A DNA stretch of 64,000 bases from Pelagomonas calceolata (Eukaryota; Sar; Pelagophyceae; Pelagomonadales; Pelagomonadaceae). The translations under genes were made by a program, and so were the position numbers. This document shows, in pieces, positions 29,251 to 39,819 of this stretch (its first letter is position 1; every line of letters begins with the position of its first letter). The stretch covers positions 5,022,001 through 5,086,000 of the forward strand of contig CAKKNE010000004.1 in the NCBI GenBank assembly GCA_918797485.1, written 5' to 3'. Under the pieces are notes generated by a model that saw only the letters and a program-made list of their open reading frames with translations, did not search any database and was not told the origin of the DNA.

Positions 29251-30414
29251 TTAGAAGTCCCAGTCCCCGCGCGCCCGCTCCTCGTCGATCAAAGCGAGCG
29301 CCTCGTCGATCGTCGACCGGGACCAGTCCCACAGCTCCGCCGCCGCCGCGTCGTCCGCGGCGCCCGGCGACGTCTCCGTGGGCTCGCCGTCCGACAGGTA
29401 GGCCCCCGCGAGGCCGGGCGCGACCAGCCCCACGACGACGTCGCGCGCGGCGTCCCGCGGCTTCTTGAAGACGGAGACCGGGGCGCTGCCGACGACCCCC
29501 TTCAGGAACGACTGCGCCGTCGTCGAGAGCGTCCCGATCGACGCGTCGACCGTCGGCGGCAGCAGGCCGAACGGGTCCGGCGGCAGCGCGACGTCGAAGT
29601 CCCGGAACAGCTCCGAGTCCACGGCGCCGGGGTGCGCGCTCACGGCCTCGACGGCGTACCGCCGCGGCAGCTCGCGCGCGAAGAGCACGTTCGCCAGCTT
29701 GGTCTGGGCGTAGGCCTCCAGCGGGTCGAAGGCCCGGCGCGTCCAGCGCGCGTCGTCCAGCTCCAGGCGGTCCTGGCGCGTCGCGGCGTGCGCCGTCGAC
29801 GCGACGGAGACGACGCGCGCGACGCCGCCCGCGTCGAGGAGCCGCGTCGCCAGGAGGAAGTGCCCCAGGTGGTTGGCCTGGAGCCCCGCCTCGAGCTCGT
29901 CCTCGGTGTACCGCAGGGTCGTGGGCCAGCAGCCCGCGCACAGCACCAGGCCGTCCGCGCGCCCGATGGCGGCGGCGGCGGCGCGCGTCTCCGTCAGCGA
30001 CTCCAGGTCGAACCGCGCGGACTCCACGCCCCGCCTCGCGACGCGCCCCACGAGAGCCACGGCGCGCTCGAGCTTCTTCTCGTCCCGGCCGCAGACGACG
30101 ACGTCGTAGCCCAGCGCGGCAACTTCCCTGGCGACGTCCAGGCCGACCCCCGACGTAGAGCCGGTGACGACCACTCGCCCGCCGTCCGGGATGGCCCGCG
30201 GACCGCCCACCTGCAGCTGGCTCAGCTGGTCGCCGAAGAGCGCGCGCCGGACGGCGCGCGCCGCGTCCTCGCGCGCGCGCTGCGCAAAGTACGACCCCCG
30301 CGAGAAGAGCGTCGGTTTTTGCGCGAGCGGCACACTCGCGCGTCCTGCGAGGCCCTGGACCACCGCCACGACTGATGCGATGGCAATGAGGTGGCGCCGC
30401 ATTGAGGTGGCCAC
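29251..30414 (-). CDS. Short-chain dehydrogenase/reductase with N-terminal presequence
   Basis: 387 aa, single exon. The Rossmann start VVVTGSTSGVGLDVAREVAA gives the TGxxxGxG cofactor motif. NHLGHFLLATRLL, the Ser in VVSVASTAH and YAQTK (catalytic Tyr-x3-Lys) complete the SDR core. Overall it resembles retinol dehydrogenase/protochlorophyllide-reductase-like SDRs. A hydrophobic N terminus (RRHLIAIASVVAVVQGLAG) suggests ER or plastid delivery. The start could be 30414 or the Met four codons later. Substrate unknown. Confidence 0.5.
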   Translation of the reverse strand: MATSMRRHLIAIASVVAVVQGLAGRASVPLAQKPTLFSRGSYFAQRAREDAARAVRRALFGDQLSQLQVGGPRAIPDGGRVVVTGSTSGVGLDVAREVAALGYDVVVCGRDEKKLERAVALVGRVARRGVESARFDLESLTETRAAAAAIGRADGLVLCAGCWPTTLRYTEDELEAGLQANHLGHFLLATRLLDAGGVARVVSVASTAHAATRQDRLELDDARWTRRAFDPLEAYAQTKLANVLFARELPRRYAVEAVSAHPGAVDSELFRDFDVALPPDPFGLLPPTVDASIGTLSTTAQSFLKGVVGSAPVSVFKKPRDAARDVVVGLVAPGLAGAYLSDGEPTETSPGAADDAAAAELWDWSRSTIDEALALIDEERARGDWDF

Positions 30415-30538
30415 AGCTCTTTGACTTTCGGCCGGGAATTGCTCAATGAGTCAGTTAAACATGCAGCGCTATCAGTTAAACAACATGCAGCGCTATATAA
30501 TGGCAATGAGCCGTAATTGCCGGCTGCCGGGGACACCC

Positions 30539-30561
30539 CTAGTGGCTTACATGACGCTAGC
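30539..30561 (-). promoter_or_regulatory. 5'-flank motif copy g
   Basis: Diverged copy (CTAGTGGCTTAC, then ATGACGCTAGC on the plus strand); 125 bp upstream of the SDR start, same orientation. The plus gene at 30688 begins 127 bp to the right. Confidence 0.5.
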
Positions 30562-30687
30562 ACCCTCGTGCGTGAGGGTTGTTTATAGGTAACCCTTGAA
30601 AGACGATCAGTGTTTTTAGCAGCTCCCGCAACAAAGGGAGCCCTTTCGAAGGCACCATTCTTACAATACACTACGGACGACCCACTC

Positions 30688-31365
30688 ATGGCCGCCCACC
30701 TGTCGCAATCGTACCTCGTAGCGGAGGCCCTCTCGGCAACCGGCTTGAAAAACCGCGCCGTGCTCTTCGCCATGGATCCGTACGTGAAGCTCACCGCGCT
30801 GCCGTCGAAACGCAGCGCCCGCTGCCGGAAGCACGCCGGCGGCGGACGCAACCCGCGCTGGGGCGGCGAGCGGGGCCGCCTGCAGCTCGCGCTCGCGGCG
30901 GCGGACGACCGCATCCTCGTGGAAGTGTGGAACCAGAACGTGATGACGCCTTCCGACAGGGTCGGCCGGTGCGAGCTCTCCGTGGCGGCGATCACGGCCG
31001 ATCCGCAGCCGTTCCAGCTGCCGCTCGACACGGGCGGCGAGGTCGCGATCCGCGCGCGCGTCGCCGACAGCGCGCCCGCGGTGCCGCGGTCGGGTGGCCA
31101 CACGCTCGGCGGCGCCGCCGCCAACGCGGACCGGCGCGCGGCGGCGGCGGCGGCGGCCGAGCGCCGCGCGAACGACTGGCGCCAGGGCGGCGGCGGCGGC
31201 CAGAAGCAGAACGCCAGAATCGCCGAGCGGCGCGAGAAGGACATCCTCGTGGGGAAAATCACGGAGTTGTACGCGGCGAAGGGCGACGACCCGCCCTTCG
31301 GCCTCGCGTCGTCCGACCTCGCGACGCTGCGGCGACACCTCGAGCGGATGCGAGATAGGAAGTAA
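30688..31365 (+). CDS. C2-domain protein
   Basis: 225 aa. The N-terminal C2 pattern is SYLVAEALSATGLKNRAVLF, then AMDPYVKLTAL, NPRWGGERGRLQLALAAADD and LVEVWNQN. The first Asp and the DPYVK motif are present, but several Ca-binding Asp residues are replaced, so calcium dependence is doubtful. A basic, Ala-rich coiled C terminus follows (RRAAAAAAAERRANDWRQ, a Gly run, then RIAERREKDILVGKI). Probably a membrane-associated adaptor. ATG at 30688 chosen over an upstream in-frame non-ATG; a short upstream exon is possible. Confidence 0.5.
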   Translation: MAAHLSQSYLVAEALSATGLKNRAVLFAMDPYVKLTALPSKRSARCRKHAGGGRNPRWGGERGRLQLALAAADDRILVEVWNQNVMTPSDRVGRCELSVAAITADPQPFQLPLDTGGEVAIRARVADSAPAVPRSGGHTLGGAAANADRRAAAAAAAERRANDWRQGGGGGQKQNARIAERREKDILVGKITELYAAKGDDPPFGLASSDLATLRRHLERMRDRK

Positions 31366-31416
31366 CTATAGAAATCGCAGCAGACACAGTACATACAGAT
31401 TTATTCGTCGCTGTCT

Positions 31417-33322
31417 TCATCGCGCGCCAGCCGCCCCCTCGGCGAGCGGCGGCAGCGACACGCTCCGCGAGTCGACGCTGCCCGACGCGACCGAGCCCGA
31501 GTCGCCCGTGACCGAGCTGTCGGCGGTCACGTAGGAACTCCCGGATGTCAGCGTGCTCCCGTCGTCGTGCTTCCTCCTCCGCCGCGTGAGCGGCGTGTCC
31601 GGCGGCAGACCCGCCGCCGTGGCCTGCTCGCGCGCCTCGGCCTCGGTCCGCGCGCGGAAGTAGCCGTCGTAGCCGTCGGCGTACCACTTTTTCTTCTTGT
31701 TCTTCTTGCTCTTCGTCGAGCCGGAGCCCTTCGACGCGCCGCCGTACATCTTCTCGCCCTGCTCCTTGGCCCACTGCTCCACGAGGGCCTCCGCGAGCTT
31801 GAACGCCGCCGGGTCCAGCTCGTAGGCCTTCTCGCCGCAGTTGTTCGCGATCTCCTTGTCCGCGCCCAGGTGCAGGATCGTCGCCACGAACGACGCGCTC
31901 CTCTTGTGCCGCAGGGCCATGTGGAGCAGCGTGTCGCCGGGCCGCGGCGGGAACGGCTCGGGGTCGATGCCGAGGCGGACGTAGAAGTCGCCGTAGTACC
32001 AGGACGCGCCGCCCTTGACCCGCGAATTCAGGTTGATGACGCCGTCCTCGTGGGTCGGCGCCGTCGCCGTGTACGCGGCCCGGAGCGCCTGCGTGGAAAT
32101 CAAATTTCGGCCGCCCCGCGCCGTCGACGCGACGTCGTCCCCGCGACCGCGGCAGCTCGATGGCGTAGAGTTCCGCACGGCGGAGCGCCTTGAAGTCGTT
32201 GGCCGCGAAGGCGCGCATGCACCGCCGGCCCCAGCCCTGCCGCTTTTCGACCTGGGGCGCGCCCGTCACGCTGCTGCGCGAGCGCCGGTTCGTCGTCAGG
32301 TCCTCCAGCATCGCCTGGTCGCGCACGAAGTAGTAGCCCACGCCCGCGCCGCCCGCCTTGTACCGCCAGCCGGGCGGGTCCTGGGGCAGCGGCATCGGCG
32401 ACTCGAGGAACTCGACGTCGGCCTCCTCCGCCCGGGCGAAGTCCGCGGGCGTCAGCGTCTTGACGGCCTTGTCGGCCGCGCCCGGCGCGACGCCGCCGCT
32501 CGCCCGCGCGTACTTCGAGGGCCGGTGCCACCGCCGCCCGCCGTGCCCGCCGCTGTAGTCGTAGGCCACGAGCGGCCGGTCGTCGTCGCTCTCGGGCTCC
32601 TCGGCCAGCGTGTCCAGCCCGCCCTGCTGCCGGCGCTGCGCGTTCGCCTCGGCCTTCTCGCGCCACTTCTTGGCCATCGCCGCCATCTCCGGGGTCATCG
32701 TCTTCTCGACCTTGTCCTCGCGCGCCTCCATGACCTCGCGGAGCTCCCGCCGCTTCTGGATGAAGGACGCCTCCGCCGACAGGACGCCCGCGGGGCCGTC
32801 GCCCCCGGCCGCGTCCTGGCCCTTCTTCACGGCCGACAGGTCGGCGACCATCTGGCCGCCCGACTCCGCGCTGATGCTCCGCTTCCGCGGCACGTTGCGC
32901 ACGGGGCCGTCGAGCCCCAGGTACTCGCGCACCTCCGCGCTCGTGAGGTGCACGCCCCCCCCGGGCTCGTGCTGCTTGAGCTCGCGCGCGGTCAGCTTCC
33001 GGCCCAGCTTCATCTCGCGCTCGAAGATCTTCGCCTCGCGGTCGGCCGCGAGCATCTCCTCCGCCGTCGCGACCTGCCGCGCCTTGGCCGCCGCCTCCTC
33101 GCGGACCCGCTGCTTCTTGAGGATGAACGGCTTCGCGATGACGAAGGGCGCCACGGTCGAGAAGTTGCTGCCGTGGCGGCCCGTGTCCGCGTAGCTGCCC
33201 CGGGACGAGCTGCCGTGGCTCCGGGTGCTCCGCGAGCCCTTGGAGCCCTTGGAGCCCTTGGAGCCCTTGGAGCCCGCGGTCCTGTGGGAGCCGAGGGAGG
33301 CATGGGACTTGTCGTCCGCCAT
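31417..33322 (-). CDS. Unknown ankyrin-like protein with low-complexity ends
   Basis: Exons 33322-32189 and 32088-31417; 601 aa. It starts MADDKSHASLGSHRTAGSKG with GSKG repeats and a Ser/Arg tract. A charged central part has coiled segments (REEAAAKARQVATAEEMLAA; KKWREKAEANAQRRQQ). After the introner junction, GDTLLHMALRHKRSASFVAT followed by LHLGADKEIANNCGEKAYEL reads as one or two ankyrin repeats. A Lys-rich patch (KSKKNKKKKW) and a Ser/Thr tail end the protein. No catalytic motif seen. Confidence 0.5.
32089..32180 (-). mobile_element. Introner copy 8
   Basis: Target duplication CGGAGCGC at 32081-32088 and 32181-32188 (GCGCTCCG in gene orientation). Ends CTGCGTGGAAATCAAATTT and TTCCGCACGG. 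Intron 32089-32188, GC-AG, joining KALR to AAYTAT in frame. Confidence 0.5.
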
Positions 33323-33663
33323 GCCGAGGCAGCCTCGCACAGCGCTCTCGGCGTCGTTTGCTATGCAGCTGCCAAGCACGGTCCCCGCGCACATATTATT
33401 ATCGAATCGAATTGAGCTCTGGACTGATTGTCTCGCTTCAAGAGGTTAAAACGACGAGTTCCGCGAAAATGAAACCCGTTTTTTGTGTCTGTGCTCCCAG
33501 GGTGTGAGTTTCTAAAATTGCTAAGCCACTGAGGCGTCGGCGTCGGCACAAAATTGCCGCTCCCCCTCCAATAAGCCAGCAGCGCCTTCTCTGCGGCGGG
33601 GCGCTGCTCCTAGCCTGCGCCCTTCTTGCCTGGCGCGAGGGGCAAACCATAGACAAGGCTGCC
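33323..33663. promoter_or_regulatory. Head-to-head intergenic region
   Basis: 341 bp between divergent starts. Lower GC near 33370-33560. No motif copy and no gene seen. Confidence 0.5.
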
Positions 33664-34023
33664 ATGGCCGACCCGGAGATCGACGTCGTCGCGCTGACGA
33701 AGACGTACTTCGAGGTCTGGAACTCGCACGACGAGGCGGCCCTGCGGGGCTTGCACGCGGACGCGAGCAGTCTGCACGACTGGGACGCGACGCTCAGTCC
33801 CACGAACGCGGCGGTCGCCGCGGGCGTCGCGAAGATCTGGAAGGCGGAGCCCACGATCAAGTGCGAGATCATTGACCTCTACACGTGCGGCCCGGACCTG
33901 ACGGTCGTGGCGAACATCAACGTCGTGGTCAACGCCGACTTGACGCTCACTGTCTGCGACGTCATCGAATTTGACGCTTCCGGGCGGGTCACGAGCCTGA
34001 ACGCGTTCCTCAAGAAGGACTGA
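33664..34023 (+). CDS. SnoaL/NTF2-like small protein
   Basis: 119 aa, ATG context GCTGCCATGG. The sequence VVALTKTYFEVWNSHDEAAL, then GLHADASSLHDWDATL and TVCDVIEFDASGRVTSLNAF, is the classic cone-shaped NTF2/SnoaL fold pattern. Such proteins are hydrolases, isomerases or ligand binders; no particular active site is identifiable. Single exon, unusually small for the window. Confidence 0.5.
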   Translation: MADPEIDVVALTKTYFEVWNSHDEAALRGLHADASSLHDWDATLSPTNAAVAAGVAKIWKAEPTIKCEIIDLYTCGPDLTVVANINVVVNADLTLTVCDVIEFDASGRVTSLNAFLKKD

Positions 34024-34446
34024 GCCAGCCTCCGCGCGCCGACGCGTGCGGACCGCTCGAGAGGGGCATCTAGACTACTTGTAGTAGACGGTCAAATAAG
34101 GGCCTAGTATAGAGGTCTAGTGTAGAGGTATCTACTAACAATCCACCCCCGCATGGTTTGCTAGGACCGCCACCAACGCGATGATTTCTTGTTTATACGC
34201 CCCGTTGGGTGCCCCACCTAGACAACCTCAGAGGCTACCATCGGCGACGCGCGGTGTCTCCCCCCCAGGGGCTCCGCCCACTAGTCCTAGCACCGTAACA
34301 TCGACGGCTACCAACAGACACGCAGAGAGACTATTGAGGACGCGATAAGTCTGCAGGTAGCACGCCCCGAGGATCGTTAGTAAGGGACTCAACTTATATC
34401 ATCATCCGAGAGCAACTTCGGGAGCACAAATAAGTTTAAGAATAGT
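34024..34446. other. Intergenic region between convergent genes
   Basis: 423 bp. Contains 3'-flank motif copy C (34240-34300) in the orientation of the right-hand minus gene, and short CTAG-rich stretches near 34070-34130. No gene seen. Confidence 0.5.
34240..34300 (-). terminator. 3'-flank motif copy C
   Basis: Essentially identical to copy A over about 60 bp, opposite strand. It begins 147 bp past the stop of the threonate-pathway fusion gene. Confidence 0.5.
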
Positions 34447-37400
34447 TTAAGAACCCGCGTCGAACGCGAGCAGCTTCGCCTCCACGACGCCGGCCATGGC
34501 GCTCGTTGCGCGCTCCGCCGCGGCGAGGACGTCGCCGCCCTCGGCGTACGCGGCGCGCGCGGCCGCCCGGAGTTCCGTGTTCACGTTAAACTTGCAGACG
34601 CCGGCCGAAATCGCCCGCGAGATGACTCGCTGCGACAGGCCCGACGCGCCGTGAAGCACCAGGGGGACGTCGCCCGCCGCGGCGCGCACGGCGTCGAGCC
34701 GCGCCCAGTCCAGGTCCGGATCGCGCGAGGCGTAGGCGCCGTGCACGTTGCCGACCGTCACCGCGAGGGCGTCGACCCGCGTGCGCGCCAGAAATGCCGC
34801 CACGATCGCGGGGTCCGTCATCCTCGCGTCCCTCTCGTCCACGGAGAGGCCGTCCTCCTCGCCCGCGAGGCGCCCGAGCTCCGCCTCGACCGAGACGCCC
34901 GCGGCGCGCGCGCGCGCCGCGACCGCCGCGGTCCACCGCTCGTTCTCTCCCACGTCGAAGCGCGACCCGTCGGCCATGACGTGGTCGACGGCCTCGAGAT
35001 GCGGGTAGATCCGGCCGGGGTCCTCGCAGTGGTCCAGGGCCACGAAGAGGGGCACCTCCGCGGCGTCGGCGAGGCGCCGGCACGCCGCCAGCAGCGCGGG
35101 CCCGCCGTGGTCGAGGGCCGCCGGGTGCAGCTGCACGATGGCCGCGCGCCGCGCCGCCGCGGCGCCCCGCGCGACGGCGAGGGCCCCCTCCAGCGTGTAG
35201 ACGTTGAACGCGCCGAGCGCGCGGCCCCTGCCGCGCGCGTCGACGAGCGCCTCGACGCAGGTCATCTTCGGGGACGCGGCCGGCCGCCGCCTGCGCGGGG
35301 CGCCGGGCGTCCCCGCGCGCGATCGACCCCGCGGCGGACGCCGGCCCCGGACGCGCCGGCCACGGTCTCGACGACGTTCGCCAGGTCGTCCGCGTCGCCC
35401 ACGTTCCCGGGGAAGACGACGTACGACGCGCCCGGCAGGCGCGACTCGCGCCCGAGCCGCCACGCCGGCACGCCGGCGACGACCTGGCCGAGCACGTCCG
35501 CGCGGCGGACCCCCAGCGACTTGACGGCGACGTCGTTCGACGTGATGCCGCCCTTGGCGACGACGAAGGCCGGCGTGGCCCGCTCCACGACCCGCGCGGC
35601 GACGGCGCAGAGGGCCTCGTTCACCTTGGCGCCGATCACGAGGCCCCCGGACCCGTCGTCCTGCTGCACGCGGCGCGACGTGAAGACGCAGGCCGACCGG
35701 CCCGCGCCCAGCGCCGCCGCGGCGGCGGCGGACGCGCGGGCGACCGCCCCCTCGGCGTCGGCGAGGACCTCGCCCACGTCCACCTCGACCGCGTCGAGCC
35801 AGCCGCACCGCCGGCGCAGCTCCGCGAGCTGCGCGGAGGTCTTCTGCGTGTACGACCCGACGACCACGAGGCCGCCGCCGCTCGAGGGCGAGAGCGCCTC
35901 GCGCCCGAGGAACGGCTTGGGCGGCATGCCCGTGAGCGCGGCCACGGCGCTCCCCGCGGACCGCACGACGACGCCGCCCCGCGCGTGCAGGGCGCCCCGC
36001 TGCGCCGCCATGGCCGCCTTGAGTCCGCTCGCGACGACCAGCATGTCCCGGTCCTCGAGGCCGTCGACGCAGACCGCGCGCACCGTCTCGTCCAGCAGCG
36101 CGGCCTCGAACGCGTCCTGGACGGCGCGGACCCCGCCGCGGATCGCGTGCAGCGACAGGTGCCACGTGTGCGCGTAGTCCGCGCTCCCGCGCGTCTTCTC
36201 CGCGACCCACTCGGCGAGGCGCGACCGCCGGTACCCGAAGGCGCGGTCCCGCGCGAACTCGGTCTCGCCGGCGGGCGTCGCCGGCCGGTCGCCGTCGACG
36301 GGCGCGCCCAGGACGTAGTGGACGCCGTCGGCCGTGACGCGCCCCCCGCCGAAGAACTGCGGCGCGACCAGGACGAGGGGCCGGCGCCAGCCCAGGCCGT
36401 CCGCGAGCGCGTCGACCTCGGCCGGGAAGTGGCCGCGCAGCGTCGAGTCGGACCGCGAGACGACGAGCCGCGGGCCGCCCCTGCGCAGCTCCCGCCCGAT
36501 CTCGCGGTTGCGCGCCACGGCCGCCGCCTCGTCGAGGGCGCGCGTGTTCGCCAGCAGGTAGAAGCACGACTTGTCCGACCGCAGCTCCCCGCTCAGGTCG
36601 GCCCAGTCCGCCCGGACGGCCACGCCGTGCACCGTCTGCGTGCCCGTGGGGTCGTCGTCGACGACCGGCAGGCTGGGCGACGCCTGCGCCGCCAGCGCCG
36701 CGCGGAGCGCCTCCGCGGTCGGGACGGCGTCGGAGAAGGGCGGCGCCGCCCGCGCCAGCTCGTTGGCGGTCGTCGGCCGGGCGAGGAAGCTCGGGACCGC
36801 CGCCCAGTCGCAGTCCGCGGCGCCGCGCGCGGCGGCCGCGGCCACCGTCTCCGCGGCGACGCGCACCGCCGGGAGGTCCAGCCCGCGGCCGGCCGCGGCG
36901 TCCCGGACGAGCGCGAGGTCCTTGGCGAAGTTCCGCAGCGGCGCCGCCGAGGACTCGAAGGCCAGCTGCGCGGGGTCCGCCCCGAGGCGCCGCGCCCCGC
37001 TCCGCGTGAGCATCGTCGACGCCGCCCAGGCCCCGTCGAGCAGCGGCAGCAGTTGTTCCAGGTCGCAGCCCAGCCCCTCCGCGAGCGCGAGCCCCTCGGC
37101 GGCGCCCTGCGCGTTCGCCGCGACCAGCGCCTGGTTCACGAGCTTGGCGCCCGCGCCGGCGCCCGCCGGGCCCAGCCGCGCAAACCGCGCGGCGATGGCG
37201 TCGAGGACGGGCGCCGCGCGCCGGACGGCGGCCTCGTCGCCCCCCAGGAACACCGCCAGGCTCCCGGCGGCCGCCCCCTCGGGCCCGCCCGACACGGGCG
37301 CGTCGAGGTAGGCGACGCCGGCGCCGCCGCACGTCTCGTGCGCCTCGCGCGCCCAGCCCACGCTCGAGGTGCCCAGGTTCAGGACCTGTGTGGAAATCAA

Positions 37401-37858
37401 CCAGTGTGTCGGGTGCGCCCGTGCTGGCTCCGTCGAGCGGTGAGGAACCGGCATCGCCACGCCATCGAGCAGGCGTCGCGTCGATGGCGTGGAGGTCGAC
37501 GCGACGATTCAGCACGAACGCGCCATAAAATTTTGATTTCCGCACAGTTCAGGACGAGCGGCGGGCGCGCCTCCAGGAGGTCGGCGACGACCGCGCGCTC
37601 GGCGGCCTCGTGCGGCAGGCTCAGGAGGACCGCGTCGGCGCGCCGGCACGCGGCCGCGACGGAGTCCACCGCCGTGATGGTCGATGGCCGTCGGAGGGTC
37701 TGGGCTCCGTCCGCGTCGTAGACGACGACGTCGTGACCGGCGCGCGCGAGCGACGCCGCGACGCCCCGTCCCATGTTGCCGTGACCGATCACGCCCACCT
37801 GCAGGTGCCGCCGCCGACCGACGACGCGGTGTCCCCGCAGGAGGCGCCGTGGCAGCAT
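34447..37858 (-). CDS. Trifunctional fusion: threonate-type dehydrogenase, four-carbon acid sugar kinase, class II aldolase
   Basis: Exons 37858-37556, 37385-35353, 35290-34447; 1059 aa. Part 1 (about 1-330) is a 3-hydroxyisobutyrate-dehydrogenase-like domain: [20 protein letters not shown] and [12 protein letters not shown], as in L-threonate dehydrogenase. Part 2 (about 335-775) is DUF1537 four-carbon acid sugar kinase: [15 protein letters not shown] and [14 protein letters not shown]. Part 3 (780-1059) is class II ketose-bisphosphate aldolase: [30 protein letters not shown] and LHGASGLSQ. Known bacterial pathways use these three activities in turn to convert threonate or erythronate to dihydroxyacetone phosphate. 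Plants have a related fusion, with a duplicated dehydrogenase. The presequence ([20 protein letters not shown]) may be mitochondrial. Confidence 0.5.
37386..37547 (-). mobile_element. Introner copy 9, near full length
   Basis: Perfect target duplication TTCAGGAC at 37378-37385 and 37548-37555 (GTCCTGAA in gene orientation). Ends CTGTGTGGAAATCAACCAG and TTTTGATTTCCGCACAG. Single CCACGCCATCGA/TCGATGGCGTGG hairpin. Intron 37386-37555, GT-AG. Best reference copy for the family. Confidence 0.5.
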
Positions 37859-38100
37859 CTTGGAGAGCGCTCAAAAAGAGTGAAAAGAGTGAATTTACCA
37901 CTGCTCACGCGGTGGCACGAGGTGGCACGAGGAGACCGCGTCGCGCGCGGGCGCTGCTGGCGTCCTGCGCACACGGCGCGGCCGGCTCCGGTATCGCTCG
38001 TGGTTCAGACGCCTGCAGCAGACAAGGGCAGCGCAGCAGGCTGCTCTCTCTGCTCAAGTGTGCATTAGCTCGTAGGCTAAAAAACCGTGGGCGTGTTAGC

Positions 38101-39474
38101 ATGGCGTCGGTACTACTACGCCACGCCGCACGGGTCGGGCGCCCGGCCGCTGCCGCCGTCCTCGCCGGTGTCGCCCTCGACAGCAGCGCTGCTGCCACTC
38201 GGCCCCAGTGCATGCGCGTCGAGGAGGTGCGGATTCCGGCGTCCTCGCGGTGCCTTCAGCGCCATCGATGGCAGCGCTGCGCGCCGACGGTTTCGCCCGC
38301 GCGGCGGTCGATGTTCCTCGCGGCGACGGCGCGCCGACGGTTTCGTCCGCGCCGCGGTCGATGTTACTCGCGGCGACGGCGCGCCGACGTGTTACTCGCG
38401 GCGACGCCGACGGTTTCGTCCGCGCAGGACACGAAGCTCGACTTCAAGGACGTGCTCATCCGGCCGAAGCGCTCGACGCTCCGGAGCCGGAAGGAGGTGC
38501 GCATGGAGCGCTCGATCACGTTCAAGCACAGCGGCCGCACGCTGACCTGCGTGCCGGTCGTGGTCGCGAACATGGACACGGTCGGCACGTTCGAGATGGC
38601 CAAGGCCCTCTGCGAGCACGGGTGCCTCGTCGCGATCCACAAGCACTACCCCGTCGAGGCGTGGCGGGCGTTCGTGGCCGAGGCGCCGGCCGCGGCCAGG
38701 CACGTCGCCGTGAGCATGGGCACGAGCCCGGCGGACGCGGCCAAGGTCGACGCGATCCTGTCGAGCTGCCCCGAGGTCACGACCATCTGCATCGACGTGG
38801 CGAACGGCTACGCCGAGTGCTTCGTCGACCGCGTGCGCGAGACGCGCGCCAAGTGGCCGACGCACACGATCATGGCGGGCAACGTCGTCACGAACGAGAT
38901 GACCGAGGAGCTCATCCTGAACGGCGCCGACATCGTCAAGGTGGGCATCGGGCCCGGGTCCGTCTGCACGACGCGCAAGCAGACCGGCGTGGGCTACCCC
39001 CAGGTCTCCGCCGTGATCGAGTGCGCCGACGCGGCCCACGGCCTCGGCGGCCACATCGTGAGCGACGGCGGCATCACGTGCCCCGGCGACGCCGCCAAGG
39101 CCTTCGGCGCGGGCGCGGACTTCATCATGATGGGCGGGCTGTTCTCCGGCACGGACGAGTCCGCGGGCGACGAGATCGTCAAGCCCGACGGGTCGCGCGT
39201 CAAGCTCTTCTACGGCATGTCCTCGTCGGTGGCCATGACGAAGCACGCCGGCGGCGTCGCCGAGTACCGGAGCAGCGAGGGCAAGGCCGTCGAGGTGCCC
39301 GCGAAGGGGCCCGTGAAGGGCGTCATCCTCGATCTCCTGGGCGGCATCCGGTCGTCGTGCACCTACGTCGGGGCCGCGTCGCTGCGGGAGCTGCCCAAGC
39401 GCACGACCTTCATCCGCGTGACGCAGCAGCTCAACACGGTCTTCGGGTCGCATGACCTCTCCAAGAAGCAGTAG
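38101..39474 (+). CDS. GMPR: GMP reductase
   Basis: Two exons, 38101-38226 and 38428-39474; about 390 aa. It deaminates GMP to IMP with NADPH in purine salvage. Core motifs: [67 protein letters not shown] (active-site Cys) and [11 protein letters not shown]. The GMPR rather than IMPDH reading comes from [13 protein letters not shown] and the lack of CBS domains. The N terminus [20 protein letters not shown] suggests organelle targeting. The intron (38227-38427, GT-AG, 201 bp) is filled by a 50-bp minisatellite and is frame-neutral. Confidence 0.5.
   Translation: MASVLLRHAARVGRPAAAAVLAGVALDSSAAATRPQCMRVEEVRIPASSRCLQRHRWQRCAPTVSPARRSMFLAATARRRFRPRRGRCYSRRRRADVLLAATPTVSSAQDTKLDFKDVLIRPKRSTLRSRKEVRMERSITFKHSGRTLTCVPVVVANMDTVGTFEMAKALCEHGCLVAIHKHYPVEAWRAFVAEAPAAARHVAVSMGTSPADAAKVDAILSSCPEVTTICIDVANGYAECFVDRVRETRAKWPTHTIMAGNVVTNEMTEELILNGADIVKVGIGPGSVCTTRKQTGVGYPQVSAVIECADAAHGLGGHIVSDGGITCPGDAAKAFGAGADFIMMGGLFSGTDESAGDEIVKPDGSRVKLFYGMSSSVAMTKHAGGVAEYRSSEGKAVEVPAKGPVKGVILDLLGGIRSSCTYVGAASLRELPKRTTFIRVTQQLNTVFGSHDLSKKQ
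38279..38425 (+). repeat. 50-bp minisatellite inside the GMPR intron
   Basis: GCGCCGACGGTTTCG starts at 38281 and 38331, and GCGCCGACG again at 38381: about 2.9 units. The last unit runs into the 3' splice site. Confidence 0.5.
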
Positions 39475-39819
39475 GAGGGGTTTAAAGCTTAAAGCCGTAG
39501 GAGCAGTTGTTTCAAATCCGGTTCGAGAAGTCTGGATTTAGGTATCGCCGCGGACATGCTCTTACGTCTCTGACGTAGTGGGCGGAGCCCCTGCCGCGCC
39601 GCGCGTCCCTCTTACCTGTACAGCGCCTCTGCTCTCTGAGTCTCTCTTGAGTCTAACGCAGCGTCCCAGTTGTACCAGTAGACGTCATCACCGCGCACGA
39701 GCGCCGACGCAGCGGACGCGCCGTCGTTGTCGTCGTAGGCCCGGGCGAACGGAGCGTCCGTGTCGTAGCGTCCTGCATAAAGGGGGCTGCCTTTATTGCG
39801 CGCCACGTCGCCGCCGACG
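39475..39819. other. Intergenic region after GMPR
   Basis: 345 bp. Contains a partial 3'-flank motif (39575-39593) and a hairpin AAATCC...GGATTT near 39513-39538. A minus-strand open frame (39612 upward) ending in WYNWDAALDSRETQ has weaker codon bias and was not called. Confidence 0.5.
39575..39593 (+). terminator. 3'-flank motif copy E, partial
   Basis: Only the GTAGTGGGCGGAGCCCCTG part remains; 100 bp past the GMPR stop, same strand. Confidence 0.5.

Noticed and set aside
32015-33415. 466-aa plus-strand ORF opposite the ankyrin-like gene
   Set aside because: Shadow frame spanning the introner; composition is typical of reversed GC-rich coding DNA.
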